NCBI GenBank assembly: GCA_021234155.1
Contig: JAJEKV010000053.1
Coordinates: 2,774,077 to 2,838,076, forward strand
Length of the DNA stretch: 64,000 bases
Reading direction: 5' to 3'
Source: Isoetes taiwanensis
Lineage: Eukaryota; Streptophyta; Lycopodiopsida; Isoetales; Isoetaceae
The position numbers and the translations under genes were made by a program. Positions within the stretch are counted from its first letter, which is position 1. Every line of letters begins with the position of its first letter. Of this stretch, positions 42,512-54,159 are shown piece after piece. The notes below the pieces were generated by a model. The model did not search any database and was not told the origin of the DNA. It saw only the letters and a program-made list of their open reading frames with translations.

Positions 42512-44187
42512 TTAATTTCGTCTGCATTGTATTCTTTCACGTTTTCTTCACATGTACTGCATTATGCAATCTAGTTTATTGACAATAGTATGCAAACTGT
42601 ACCTTTCATTTATGCATTTTATGATGGATTTACATGATTATAGCTGGAGCAAAGATGCATGACGTAATGGTTGATTTAGTTTACAAGTAGAATTATATGA
42701 CCAGGCTTGGCAAATATTTTCTTGCTACAAAAAGACTTACATGGTACAACAGAACTTAAGTAACCTATTTGATAAGAGTAAAACATAAACAACGACTACA
42801 CATCATGGATCACACGGAGATACACAGACTTTTTTCAGTAGTAGGCTCTAATGTATACACCAATGGCATTTGTAGTATGATTTGATTCACATTATAAAGT
42901 CAATGATACATGCAAGAATGGACCATGGCATTTATGATGGTACAAATGCATTTATGATGGGTCAATGGCACATGCAAGAATGTACAATGGCATTTATGAT
43001 GGGTCAATGGGAAAAGGAGTATCAGTATATATTCCTATATATTTAAAGCATGGTGGTGCAGGAAAAGGTATTGGAGCAACGTATTAGGCCTATATATGTG
43101 CTAAACATTTAAAGCTGAGCACCATGCCTGTACCTTGTACTTGCTATTGCTTCTATTGGTGCTGTTACTTGCACTTTATGAGGGATTTGCATTGTGCATA
43201 CAGGGTAGTCAATGGCATATTTTGCATGTGTGGTAATTGGCCATGGTTTGTTGCAAGAAGACTTAAATACACGTGCTCTTTTTGAAAGAACTGTGATGTT
43301 TCAGTCATATGCATCTCCTTTCTATAGTTCATTTACAGTATTACATAACCAAATTTCTAGTTATGAATATGAGCCAGTTCTCTGAATGTTATGCTCAATG
43401 TTTCATATCCATCAGCTTTTCAAAGATACCACAAGCATTTATCATATTGCCATTTAGTTGCTCCTTGCATAAAAAAGTCTGAAAACAGTGGTAGTAATGT
43501 GTAGGCTCTTGTTCTTAAAGCAAGCCACATGTATAAGAATAAAACAGGGTGTCAAAAATCTGCAGACTGCATTCTGAATAATCTGCATTGTAGGCGAGAA
43601 GGCTCATGTAACAGATATCTAATGTTTTGTAGTCTAATTATGAGTTACTTTGCCACAGCCTGTGACACGCATACCTCAAGAAACATGGCGTCAATTTCTT
43701 ACACAAATGTATACATCATCAAACCTGGAAATCTGCTTTACAGATTATATAAATTGAATTCATTATTTTAAAGTCATGATTGTCTCATTGTTTAGTTTAG
43801 TAGATGAAAAATTTCAAAACTTAGAATTTATGGTGCTTTTATGAATGATTTTTATGGGGTGTGCTTACAGAGATTTACATCCAAGGAAATTTTCTCATGC
43901 AGGTAGAAATATGGTATCTGATTCTGATTATTGTCGATGTTGAAAGCAATTTAATTGCAATAAATAGCATGACTTGTGGTGGATTTTTTGGTGACATAAC
44001 TAGTCATAAGTGAACAAGCCAACGGATAAAATCCCATAGCTGATCTCATCTCACCATACTGCAATAACTTAAGAAATCCAATTAAAGAAGAAACAATATT
44101 TTATTCAACCTGGAACTAAATGTTTCACAATCAATACAATTCTAATGATGAAATGGAAATATACAGCAAACAGACCATGCTTGGCAT
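42512..44187. other. Non-coding stretch with a short tandem repeat
   Basis: No gene recognised. At 42900-43011 a unit containing TGCAAGAATG and GGCATTTATGATGGGTCAAT is repeated two to three times. The rest is AT-rich. Confidence 0.4.
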
Positions 44188-44310
44188 TTATGCCTCAGCA
44201 ATTTCTTCATTTTTTGCATAAGGATGATCCTTCTGCTCAGCTCCATTGCAAGTTTCAAAGACCTCATCCTCGATATTGACATCATGTTTAAAAATACAAT
44301 CCTCTTCCAT
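44188..44310 (-). CDS. Possible terminal exon of an unidentified gene
   Basis: Minus strand: after an acceptor-like TTCTGTAAG the frame runs MEEDCIFKHDVNIEDEVFET to NEEIAEA and a stop at 44188-44190. It is short and very acidic, with T-rich, 3'-UTR-like sequence beyond it. No family recognised, and upstream exons were not found. Confidence 0.22.
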   Translation of the reverse strand: MEEDCIFKHDVNIEDEVFETCNGAEQKDHPYAKNEEIAEA

Positions 44311-44319
44311 AGCTTACAG

Positions 44320-45530
44320 AATTAGTTCAATCTCTTGTACAATGAAGGAGTCATGCAAAAATATTTTCAAATCTTTTCAGTGAAATGTTTAAAAAAACAA
44401 AGGTGAAGAATGGGTACCTATTACAAGAGTATTGTAAGAGTACTATTGTGTTGTCATGTTGGAGCAGTGAGATACCAGAGATGGTTGCCAATCCATGGAG
44501 ATGCTGCCGTGAAGAGAGCGGAGCCCCGTTTCTAATCGCTGATGTGGAGGCTGATGTGTCGCTTTAGGCAGCCATAGGTGTGATATAGTATCGGGATAAA
44601 AATGAAAATAGGGTCTGGCGGGTGGCTGAATGTGCCACGCATTTTTCTTGGGTCGGCCCTAGTGTGATTTCGCCCTAACTAAAAAACAAGAAAATTTTTT
44701 TTTCTAAATGTATCAACTCGAAAATAGACCAGAAACATGCTTAGCGTGACAAAAAGCTAAGAATCGGATTAGACTGCAATGCTCCGATGGCTCATCCGTG
44801 AAGCTGAGTTTTGAAAACTCTTTGGATCATTTCTACTCCACAATTAGAATGCATTCTTTGAACCATTTTTTGAATAAAAGACCAGCTTGCTTCCATTTTT
44901 TACCTCCTTTTGTGCTTCCTTTTGTAGCTTTGTGCTTGATCCCTAACTTTGGCTTTTAGCTTTTCATGCTGCAAATTTGCTTTTTGGATTCGTATTGACT
45001 GGTTTGATGCATATTCAAAAATTAGATAAAAGACTCCTGAGCAAATTCAAATTCCATCTTACGATGTGCTTTCTCTTGCGATTTCTTCTCCCGGGGATGT
45101 CACATAGTTTAAGGCGTATATACCATGTGAGTGAAAGGGGTGGGTTTTTTTTACCCTAAAACGTGGGGCTTGGCTAGGGGGTTTTCTAGGGGCATTTAGA
45201 AGGTTGGACAAGGCGTATACGGAGGGTTTTTTGCTGACCCCATTAATGCACGTGGCGTATCCCCTTTATAGTAGGTGAAACCCCCGGGTTTCTTCTTCGA
45301 TCCAGGGCTTTTTCTTTCGTCCTTCTATGCTGCAGATGTGCTCGTTGAATTCGTTATGAAGACTTTGATTCATATTTTCAGCTTGTTTCTCCGAAGAAAC
45401 TAGATTCAAAGTGCATTGAGAAGATTTAAACTCCTGGAATATGCAAGCGCAAGATGCGCCCATTTTTGTGCTTTCTGCTCCAACTTCTTGCTCGATCCTT
45501 TGTTGTTTCTTGCTCGACCCCTTGTTGGGC
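44320..45530. other. Non-coding stretch, nothing recognised
   Basis: Short open frames at 44385-44567 and 44977-45159 (+) show no family features. GC content rises near 45100-45250, with G-run-rich sequence. Confidence 0.35.
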
Positions 45531-45534
45531 TTGA

Positions 45535-45835
45535 TGCCAGATACCATAGAAGAGCCAAAAAGGCAGATTGCAGAAGACAGAATGCAGGCTCACCATATTG
45601 AGGAATGCAGACACCAATACATAAGGCAGAATGCAGGCTCCGATGCCATAGAAGAGCCGAAAAGGCAGATTGCCATAGAAGAGCCGAAAGACAGAAGGTA
45701 GAAGGCAGAAGAGAGAATGCATGCTCATCATATTTCATAGACCAAACGACCTGCAACGATAAGCTTAGTTTCCTGTAATCTGCTTCCAATGACCAAACTT
45801 CCAAGAATAAGCTTAGTATCCTGTAATGGATGTAA
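45535..45835. repeat. Short imperfect repeats (ATAGAAGAGCC and AAGCTTAGT units)
   Basis: CATAGAAGAGCCAAAAAGGCAGATTG-like units occur at about 45546, 45648 and 45675. A second pair (ACCAAAC...ATAAGCTTAGT...TCCTGTAAT) occurs at about 45741 and 45792. Confidence 0.6.
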
Positions 45836-46240
45836 GGAAGGGAAATAAAATAGACAAAAAATGTGATTCTGCAGACGCATCCAGTTCTGTTGCAAACTCT
45901 AATGACTGGAGACAAATTTTTTGTTTTGGGGATGTTCCAGATAACAATGGTGATATATCTGTTGCTATCAGAAATGGGATACAAATACGACCCATCAAAA
46001 GGGCTCCGTCAATCTTGCAGAGGGCTTCATTGAAACGTCAAGGATTTCGAAACCTGTTTTGGATATGAGAACAAAAATGGCAGATCAAGTGACGGAAGCT
46101 TGGGAACTGTATGGCGGTCGAGGCGAATACTCCTGCTTTGGGCGCAAAAAATGCCTCAGAAAACTTTCAAATCCCTCAAGCAGATATGAGGCGCCAGAGT
46201 GCGCCAGAGCTCTTTTTGCCTTCGATCTTCCATTGTGAAA
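45826..46240 (+). pseudogene. Unidentified broken ORF
   Basis: One frame from 45826 reads KIDKKCDSADASSSVANSND and GDISVAIRNGIQIRPIKRAP, stopping at 46066-46068. The neighbouring frame from about 46035 continues with DMRTKMADQVTEAWELYGG, GEYSCFGRKKCLRKL and RYEAPECARALFAFDLPL to about 46238. The two pieces look like one protein with a frameshift near 46035. Composition is protein-like but no family is recognised. Confidence 0.35.
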
Positions 46241-46384
46241 GCCGCATGCCGCATCTTCCATTGTGAAAGCCACGAAGGGTTCGACATGCAGAGATGAGCA
46301 AAATCCGTCCCTGCCTAATGGTATCAATTTTCTTAATGGTAACACTTTTAATAGCTTTAGATGGTCTTTAAGTATTCTCTCTGA

Positions 46385-46865
46385 ACTAATGGGTTGGGTT
46401 GCATAGGAGGGTGCTAGCTTGATTTGCATTCAAAAATATTAGTGAAGGATAATCTAAAAGACCCTAAGCATGATCTAGAATCAATGGGTTGGGTTGCATT
46501 GCATAGGAGGGACCTAGCCTGATTTGCACCCAAAAAGTCAAAGGCAGAGAAAGAGAAACACACTAAGCGTGATTTACAAACTAGTGAATCCTTGCATTTG
46601 ATTGGCCACGTGCTCCTTTAGCTACTCATTCTTAGTCTATTTCATCCCTTTGTCTAGCTTTAGTATGTTTCGAATCCTTGAAATGGAGGATATTTTGTTT
46701 TAAATATCTTGTCTAACTTAAATATGTTGTTCAATAATAAGTAATTTATTTTCATGGGTGCATTAAGATTAGATTTCAAATCGCGCTTGGCAGTGCATTG
46801 TTGTGGTTTTATATACCAATTAAATCACGCTTGGCGTGGTTTGATGTGGCTTTATATACCAATTT
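46385..46865. repeat. Two local direct duplications
   Basis: AATGGGTTGGGTTGCATAGG (46388) recurs as AATGGGTTGGGTTGCATTGC (46481) with the following GCTAGCTTGATTTGCA-type sequence. Farther right, CGCTTGGC...TTTTATATACCAAT is duplicated at about 46784 and 46827. Confidence 0.75.
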
Positions 46866-47003
46866 TTTTGCAATCCTTTACATTTGTAGGTTCAAAAGGG
46901 CTGCCATAAGGCAGCAGGATAAGCTCCACAATAATTGTGTGAGTATGCACCAGTAAAAATTGGCTTCCATGTACACTGGGGCTGGTATACTGGTTGTTGC
47001 CTA

Positions 47004-47113
47004 AACTGTTACGAACCAAAATTTTAGTACCAAAAATTTCGATTTGTATTCACATCAAACCATCAGAGTACAAATCGAAATTTTTGGTACTAAAATTTTG
47101 GTTCGTAACAGTT
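47004..47113. repeat. Perfect 45-bp inverted repeat (foldback), 20-nt loop
   Basis: The left arm 47004-47048 (starting AACTGTTACGAACCAAAATT) is the exact reverse complement of the right arm 47069-47113. Outside it CTGGTAT (about 46982-46988) pairs with ATACCAG (about 47117-47123), extending an imperfect stem. A stem of this length without mismatch fits a young MITE/foldback element or a small-RNA-producing hairpin. No protein is encoded. Confidence 0.95.
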
Positions 47114-47611
47114 CCCATACCAGTGATGAGCTTCACCTCACCAACGCCAATGGTTCTTATCAAGATAAGCTTCGCTCATCCCTATACATGCTATGCATAA
47201 ACTCCCTGGGGTAAGCGCTCAACGTGCTCACCCTAGTATCATTAAGATACTCTAACAGTGGAGCATCGCTCCACAATGGATGCTCTGCTTTCACTGGCCT
47301 GTCGGTAGGCATACTATTCTATTCTATTCTATATATTTAATCCTAGTGAAACACCTTTAAAACTTCTTGTTACTTTTATTTGGCTTTTATATACAACATA
47401 ATGACCATTTTATTTTATTTCTTACTCTTATATAGCTACACCCCTTCACAAAAAATTATTTTGAATCCATGTATACCATTGACATATGTACAAATATGAG
47501 GCATTATTCAAGGAAGTTAATCAGTGACAATTATTTTAGGGATTATTGTTTTTAATCATCATTCTTATTTTTGTTGTTGCATCAAATTATATATTATCTG
47601 TTGTTGTGCAG

Positions 47612-47749
47612 TTCTATAATCCGAAAGATACCACAGGCAAGGCTATCTTCATCAAACACTTGAATCACATGATAGACGAACTTGGCTTTGACAATCAAAC
47701 TCAGGCCCTAAATCACCATCTTATGATCCAAAAAAATTGTGACAGATAA
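47612..47749 (+). CDS. Exon-like ORF next to the Ty3 insertion
   Basis: After an acceptor-like ATCTGTTGTTGTGCAG the frame reads FYNPKDTTGKAIFIKHLNHM, IDELGFDNQTQ and ALNHHLMIQKNCDR and stops at 47747-47749. It looks like a protein-coding exon; the family is not recognised. The Ty3/gypsy element begins only 49 bp downstream, so the insertion may have cut a host gene here. Confidence 0.35.
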   Translation, partial: FYNPKDTTGKAIFIKHLNHMIDELGFDNQTQALNHHLMIQKNCDR

Positions 47750-47797
47750 TTTTCTGGTCTAGTTTATACCTATTATGAATAATATGGCTATGGGGAT

Positions 47798-49479
47798 TGT
47801 GACGTCCCCTACTCGTATACGGTGCCCTCACCGTATACAAACAGGAGTTCATCCCCCATACCAGCTCCATGCTGTCTGGGGGCCTCCACATGACACTGCA
47901 AACCGCGGACGGGTTCCAAAGTGGGAAGAGTGGAAGGGTCATTGCACCCGCCTCCCTCGGGGCCTACCTAGGCTGGGAGGCGTAAACATACATGTCGAAG
48001 TAGCACATACATCAACATCATATGACCATCACGAAGGATGGTCCTCCACATATCTGCATAGACAAAGATCAAGACATCACATAGGGAATCCTACCCAAGG
48101 CTCGACACGGGGATGGACTGACAAGCTTGGGTCTCGGAGAGTTCATTGCGCACAAAATTCATGGCAATGGATTTGGCTGGCATAAGAACATGGCATTGGG
48201 TTGTCCACTCCATCCGCCCCTCCTGGCACACTTTGCGAGTAGGTGAAAAGTGTTGGGACCTGATCAGTAGCCTCACGGATGCATAGCCAAGGGGGCTATA
48301 TCCACGGGTTACATCTCCCCATTCGATGGGGCGGTAGGGATCTCTCCTCCGAGATCTACAATCTTGACTCAAGGTGACTAGAGGGCCACCGCCCAGATCC
48401 GAATTTTGAACTCAATGGAAGGTCATATTCACCACCTCCACGAGTGTCGAGCCCATGCCTTGCCCACACGCAGTGGCAAGCCATTAGACCTAGTCACAAA
48501 GGACCCCTACAGCACTAACACACCATAGGGTCGCTTCAAGAGTCGAACATGAACCTCCTTATAAGCCGGTCGCCCCTTCACCCACAACCGGTGTGGCTCT
48601 TGTGCACATGTGCCGCATCTACGGTGTGCTAGAGAGGCTACTCTAGGAGCATCAACTACAAAGCTTTAGGTCTCTACCCCCTTCCCAATACAAGGAGTTC
48701 ATAGAGATGCATCATCCATATACTTCCACTGTGAGAACTAAAGAACTAAATCTAATCTACAACATAGAGTTAGGTTCTTTAGTTAGAATCTTGCTATCTA
48801 AAGATCTAGAGAGGGCTTGCGGGCCAATCTAATAGGCTAAACCCACTCCCATTCAATGACTAAAATAGGGTTTAGACTATCTAATTGGCCAAATACACCT
48901 GATCCTTGAGGGGTCCCCCGACCTGAGCTCCCACCATCCCACAAACGCCGAACCCGCAGAGAAACTAAGGATGCAATTCTCCCAAATGAGTCCGGGATGC
49001 GGTTTTGGCCGCTGAAGCAGCCAAAACAGAAGTTCAAGCCCCAAAAATCGAAAATTAGGTTAGCTAGGGTTTCCAACCCTATATAGACAAGGGGTTGGCT
49101 AGGGTTTCCAATTATCCCCTTTGGCATGTGGGATAATTGGAAATGGGCCCACTTGCCCTTAAGGGCTAGGTGGCCAAATGTGCCCACATGGAAATGTGTG
49201 CACATTAATGAATGTGTACATTGGAAAATGTGCACATTAATTGCACCTATGGGTATGGCCCACTTGGCATCAAGTGGCCACATGGAAATGTGCCCACATT
49301 AATGTGTACATTGGAAAATGTGCACATTAATACTAATGCACATTCTAGCAAGTTGCCCCTAGGGGCTACCCACTTGGCTATACGCTGGCGCATTAATGCA
49401 ATCGGGTGGCGGTAATGCGCTGTGGACGGGCAAAAGATAATATACGCCCCGGGGCGTGATATTGTGGCCGAACGCCACA
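47798..49479 (-). repeat. 3' LTR of the Ty3/gypsy element
   Basis: In element orientation it starts TGTGGCGTTCGG (49479 downward) and ends CGTCACA (47798), so it has TG...CA ends. It contains a TATA-like CTATATAG (49079-49086) flanked by two telo-box-like AAACCCTA sites (49065-49072 and 49100-49107, minus sense). A local pair GTGTACATTGGAAAATGTGC (about 49214 and 49304) lies to its right. Confidence 0.9.
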
Positions 49480-49492
49480 TTCTCCCCACCTT
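49480..49492 (-). other. Polypurine tract (PPT)
   Basis: AAGGTGGGGAGAA on the minus strand, immediately before the 3' LTR start TGTGGCG. This is where plus-strand DNA synthesis is primed in LTR retrotransposons. Confidence 0.85.
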
Positions 49493-50332
49493 GAAATGAT
49501 GTCGTCCAAGCAGATCGTTGGTTCTCCCCACCTTGGAATCTTCCTAACCTGCAATCAACCCGATGCATACGATATCTACTATAATACTTACACATTTATT
49601 ACGATTACCTTAAGGTAATACTTTTATCACATTATTATATCATAAAATCACTTATCAATTCCCCAACATTACTAACGATTACTCCAACATTCCCTTAACA
49701 TTACTATTAAGTTTATCAAAATTTAAAATTAACGCTCGAGGTACCCTTGATTCCTTGCAACACATTCCAACAAAATTTGTGTTGTGTAAGTCTTCGTCTC
49801 TCGACCTCCTTGCCCTCCCGAGCTTCTAATGGGCTCGGCAGGTCGACACTTACGTTAGTACCATTTAATTATTAATTAAAATTTTTGGTTATATGGTGAC
49901 CACCCCACCTATCTACATGGATGCATGGCTAATCTCCTACAGAGGGAAGAGGGTGAATCTTCCATTATGGTCATGAGACAGCCTACATGCCTATATGCCG
50001 CTCATGCCTACACCTCTAGTTGCCCAACAGGAGGATATCCTTCTCGGGGGGATAGATTCCTCCTATCAAAGCATATATGGGGCTAAAGGTGCTTTTCCTA
50101 TCAATGCATTCCTCAATGACCTCCTTTCTCTCGAGGTCGCCTACTCCGCGGGGACGGGCAGTAGACTTTCTAATCTACCTTCCACTCGCCTAAACGAAAC
50201 GCGGTCATGCCTACATTGACATTACACCACGCCCTAGAGATCACCGTAGTGGTCCCATCGTTTGGACAACGCATGCACCCATACTAAGCGTGGGTGGCAT
50301 GCGTGATTAATCTTAACTATACAAGAATTAAC
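49493..50332 (-). other. Non-coding 3' interior of the Ty3 element
   Basis: No protein domain was readable between the chromo-like piece and the PPT. It contains CCTTCCACTCGCC-type GC-rich sequence and AT-rich parts. Confidence 0.4.
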
Positions 50333-50530
50333 CTACACAAATCGACATGCCTCGAGCCGATTTCTTCTGGAGATGACCTTGCCGTCCCATTGCTCCATAA
50401 ACCGTGGGTACCGCTTTACTAAATCTTTCTTAAGTACCCACGCGTCTTCCAATGGGTAAGTGTTTCCACTTGACCAAATACTGAGGAATTCTTGATCTCC
50501 TCGTTTTCTTGAAAGCTTTATCAAGAATCA
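50333..50530 (-). pseudogene. Chromo-like C-terminal piece of the Ty3 integrase
   Basis: TYPLEDAWVLKKDLVKRYPRF (about 50455-50390) resembles the W-K-x-L-P-x-E-D-A-T-W pattern seen at the end of chromovirus integrases. Chromodomains tether integration to modified histones. The aromatic cage cannot be judged because of frame breaks. Confidence 0.5.
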
Positions 50531-50693
50531 ATTCGAACTATTTCCACCGTTCCCTCATCATTTCCAATACAATACATAATCCAAGACTTCGCCCGGATTT
50601 GGGGTATGCTTCTTCAGAAACTCACGCGTGGAAGACCTTATGAATCTTTAGGTGTGTTGGCAAGTCTAGCTTGTAGGCTTGATTGCCTAGTTT

Positions 50694-51560
50694 CTAACTA
50701 TTCCGAAGGTCCAGCTCCACCTTGGAGCAAGCTTCTTGCAATTGCCGATCCCGAAGCTTCACCGCTTCACCTTTAATCTTGAGCCAAACATCATCTCCAA
50801 CTTTGAACTCTCTTATCGTTTCGATGCTTGCTCGGCGATGCTCTTTTGATCGACTTCTTGCCGCTAGCGTGATAGCCACGAACTTCCTCTACGAAATACG
50901 TGATATCGGCCAACATCCGGCCACGCGAAACTTCCACTTTTGACACGGGGTTGTGCCAAGTGTCCGAGTTAGGCACCGATAGCCATAATTGATCATAAAC
51001 TACGACATTTGGGATGATTCCCCGCTTGGTGCTATTGTATGCAAACTCCACCAAGTGAATAAATTCTTCCCACATACTTTGCTTATTCCGCACATAGTTT
51101 CAGTAGCATGTCCTCTAAAATCCTGCTTGGTCCGCTCCGTCCGCCATCCGTCCGAGGATGATATGCCGCGGTTCATGGATAGCCGTGCGGATCGTCGCAA
51201 AGAGGTCTTGCCAAAAGGCCATGAACTTCGGATCCCCTCACGGAGATGATCTCCCTTGGCATGCCATGAAGCCCGAAGATCTCTTTTGGTGAAGAGCTTT
51301 GCCGTATCCATGGTCAGATCTGTGGTTACGCAAGGCACAAAATGTGCCATCTTCGACAATTTGTCGACCACTACCATCAAGGCATCCTTGCCTCTCGCTG
51401 TTCTTGGGAGTCCCGTGATAAAATCCATGCCGATTACCTCCCACTTAGCGCTTTGGCGGCGCTAATGGCTCTAATGCCCCCGAATTCGCTGCTCCTCCTT
51501 TGTCTGGCGACATAGCCGGCATTCCTTGATGTAGCGAGCTACCGCTTCTTCATTCTCGGC
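50694..51560 (-). pseudogene. Ty3/gypsy integrase, frameshifted
   Basis: From about 51550: YIKECRLCRQTKEEQ (zinc-binding HHCC end), then MDFITGLPRTARGKDALMVV and VDKLSKMAHFVPC (51428 onward), the rve core with its first catalytic Asp region. FEEFIHLVEFAYN-type sequence (about 51085) and FKVGDDVWLKIKGEAVKLRD (about 50810) follow. Frames change near 51300 and 51100. Confidence 0.88.
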
Positions 51561-51842
51561 CAATAATAGGCCGCTACGTGCTTTGAAATATGTTTTCATG
51601 AATCCCGCATGGCCAGCTATTGGGGCAGCGGTCATGGAGGATCAACTTCCTTACACCCCGATGATTGCACGCATAACTTGTTCTTATGGTATAACAGTTT
51701 GCCTTCCTTCTTATTATTATTATTATTGTCACGCCTTGACCCTCAGGTCTATCAAAAAGAATATTCGGTCAACAAGGGCTCACCGCTAGGTGAGCAAATT
51801 TTCAACCATTTTATATAATGCTAAGTAGCTCATCTCTCGATT

Positions 51843-52480
51843 TCAAGTATTCATATAGGTAAGCTCCAAGTTATAATGCTTGAAGGCCTCCCGCTTTTTA
51901 TCCGCTTCCGCCTCCTTTCGAAAGGCTTGCCCATACTTCCCTCGAAATCCACATCCGCTTGGCAAGGACTCTTCAATCCTTTTACCAAAGTCATTTGGAG
52001 CCCGAAATTGCATTGCAATGCACTCTAGTTGTCGGGGATGCCTTGAAAGCGCATCTGCTACCACATTGAGCTTCCCCTTGTGTAGACTATATCAAAGTCA
52101 TATTCTTCGAGGAACTCCATCCATCTCCTTTGCCTCGTTAAGGTGTGGTTGCGTGAATACATATTGAGGCTCATGGTCTGTGATCCAATTGGAACTTCCT
52201 TCCCAAGAGATAATGCCTCCATATTCTTAATGCCCCGACAACCGCAAGCAACTCCCCGATCGTTGGTAGCGCTGTCTCGGCGTCGCTCATCTTCCCGGAA
52301 TCATACGCTACCACACGCTCTTCTTGCATAAGCACTTTTGTAGCTATCTTACTCGCATCGATGCTACAAGCTTATCTTTCTCCCGTCCGCAGGTTAAGAC
52401 CCGGGCTGTTGTTAAAGCTTCCTTCAACAATTCAACCCCTTTTGGGCTTTCTTGTGCCAATGCTCTACCCAATCTTTCAC
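51843..52480 (-). pseudogene. Ty3/gypsy RNase H region, frameshifted
   Basis: Pieces read SDAETALPTIGELLAVVGAL (about 52290-52230), EFLEEYDFDIVY (about 52120) and VVADALSRHPRQLECIAM (52064 onward). This is the RH domain and the linker to the integrase. Confidence 0.8.
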
Positions 52481-52495
52481 CTTCTCCCCTCGCCG

Positions 52496-53250
52496 TCAGT
52501 CCGTTAATCCGGCTGCTATCTTTAGCAAAGTTCTTCTAACTTCCCGTAGTACCGCTAGGCCGAGGAATTTTTCGACTTCATGCACATTCTTCGGCCGGGC
52601 CCCTAATGACGGCTTCAATCTTGGCGGGTCTGTTGAGATGCCTTCTCGCGAGATCACATGACCTAGATACTCCACCTTTTTCTTGGCGGCGACACTGACA
52701 ACTTGGCCCATAACCGTGCCTCTTCAACTTTTCTAGCACCCTTCTCAAGTGTTGTAATGCGTTTCTTCAAGGGATCTGCTATACACCAAAATGTCGCCAA
52801 AGAAAACAATCACAAAGGTGTCCGTGAACTCCCCGAAGATATCGCTCATGAGCCTCATGAACGCTATGGGGCATTTGATAAGTTTTAAAGGCATTACTGT
52901 GGAACTCATAATGCCCATACCGCTCAAGGCGGTCTTATGGATGTCTTCTTCCTTTATCCCGATCGATGATAACCTCAACCTTAAGTCGATTTTGGAGAAG
53001 ATCTTTGCACCTTTGAGCTGATCCATCAAGTCGTCCCATCTTGGGAGCGATACTTGTTCTTAATGGTGTGCTTATTCAACCGCCTATAGTCTATGCACAT
53101 CCTCAAGGATCCATCCTTCTTCTTGACAAAAAGAATGGGCCCCAAATGGCGAGACACTAGGTCTAATGAAACCTAGGTCGAAAGCAGCTCCCTCAACCGC
53201 TTCTTCACTCGACAACTCCCCGTTGTTGTCATTCTATATGGAGCCTTGCT
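52496..53250 (-). pseudogene. Ty3/gypsy reverse transcriptase, active site lost
   Basis: [12 protein letters not shown] (about 53165), MDQLKGAKIFSKIDL (53029), IKEEDIHKTA, then FVIVFFGDILVYSRSLEE (about 52815-52763) and YLGHVISREGISTDP (about 52670). The catalytic F-x-D-D is replaced by FFGD, losing the first Asp, so this copy cannot polymerise. The lineage equals that of the relic at 22.0-22.6 kb. Confidence 0.9.
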
Positions 53251-53381
53251 TGTTGGCTTTGTTCCCCGGTTCGAAAAGCTATCTCGCACTTCGACTCCCC
53301 TATAAGGAGGGAGTTGCTTGATCTCATCCGAAAGAGATCATGGAACTCCGCGGATTAGCCGAGATACTTGCTCGCAACCCC

Positions 53382-53930
53382 TCATTGAAAGCCGTTGTCT
53401 TTTTGCTTCCTTCCGATTCCGCTCACTAATCTCAAGCTTGAAGATGTATGCCACTTGCTCACTTTGATGCACTTGAACAGCCCGTTTAGAAGACATGCAC
53501 CGCATGATGGGGACAACTTCCTTACCGTTATCTCAATGATCTTGCCGTCCGCTGGGAAGGTCACCTTCCGCTTTCCACGGTCGATAATGGCCCCTCGCGC
53601 CCAAGGTACTCCATTCCTATGATCAAGTCGTACTTTCCAATGCCCATTACTTCTGCCCCATCCGGATATTAATCCCCGCAAGTCGATGTCGGTTAATTCT
53701 CTTGCCCGCCGTGCTGCATCGCACCACTTGCTAAAACAACGGGTCTTGGTTTTGACTTTAGCGGCTTCAACTTCAACATCCGAACCATTCTCGGATGCAA
53801 AGTTATGGCTACTTCCCCGAAGTCTATCAAGACTATGAAGGACTTAGCTTTAGCCTTCCCTACTATGGAAATTACCTTATATTGGCTCTCTTGCTTGCTC
53901 AGATCTATTATGCAAAGATGTGACACTCAC
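53382..53930 (-). pseudogene. Ty3/gypsy protease and linker, damaged
   Basis: 53926-53693 reads SKQESQYKVISIVGKAKAKS, FIVLIDFGEVAITL and RMVRMLKLKPLKSKPRPV. The retropepsin active site D-S/T-G reads D-F-G here. The linker contains YDLIIGMEYLG (about 53618, after a shift) and KRKVTFPADGKIIEITVRKL. Confidence 0.8.
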
Positions 53931-54159
53931 CCCTGAATGTAGTCGCGGGCCTCTTCGGCCGCCATCGTCCCGACTGGTGTCCCAATCTCCCAACTCCGGG
54001 CTAGAGCCGCACTCATGACGAGGGGCGGCTTTGTTGTCCTATGGCCCGCTGGAAGCACCGAAAGCACAATCGCTTATGCACTCACCTTCTTTTCCTTGGG
54101 CATCGCTTGCAAAAAGGATTGCACCGCTTTGGAGTAGTTTGACTTCTCCTCGCTTGTCC

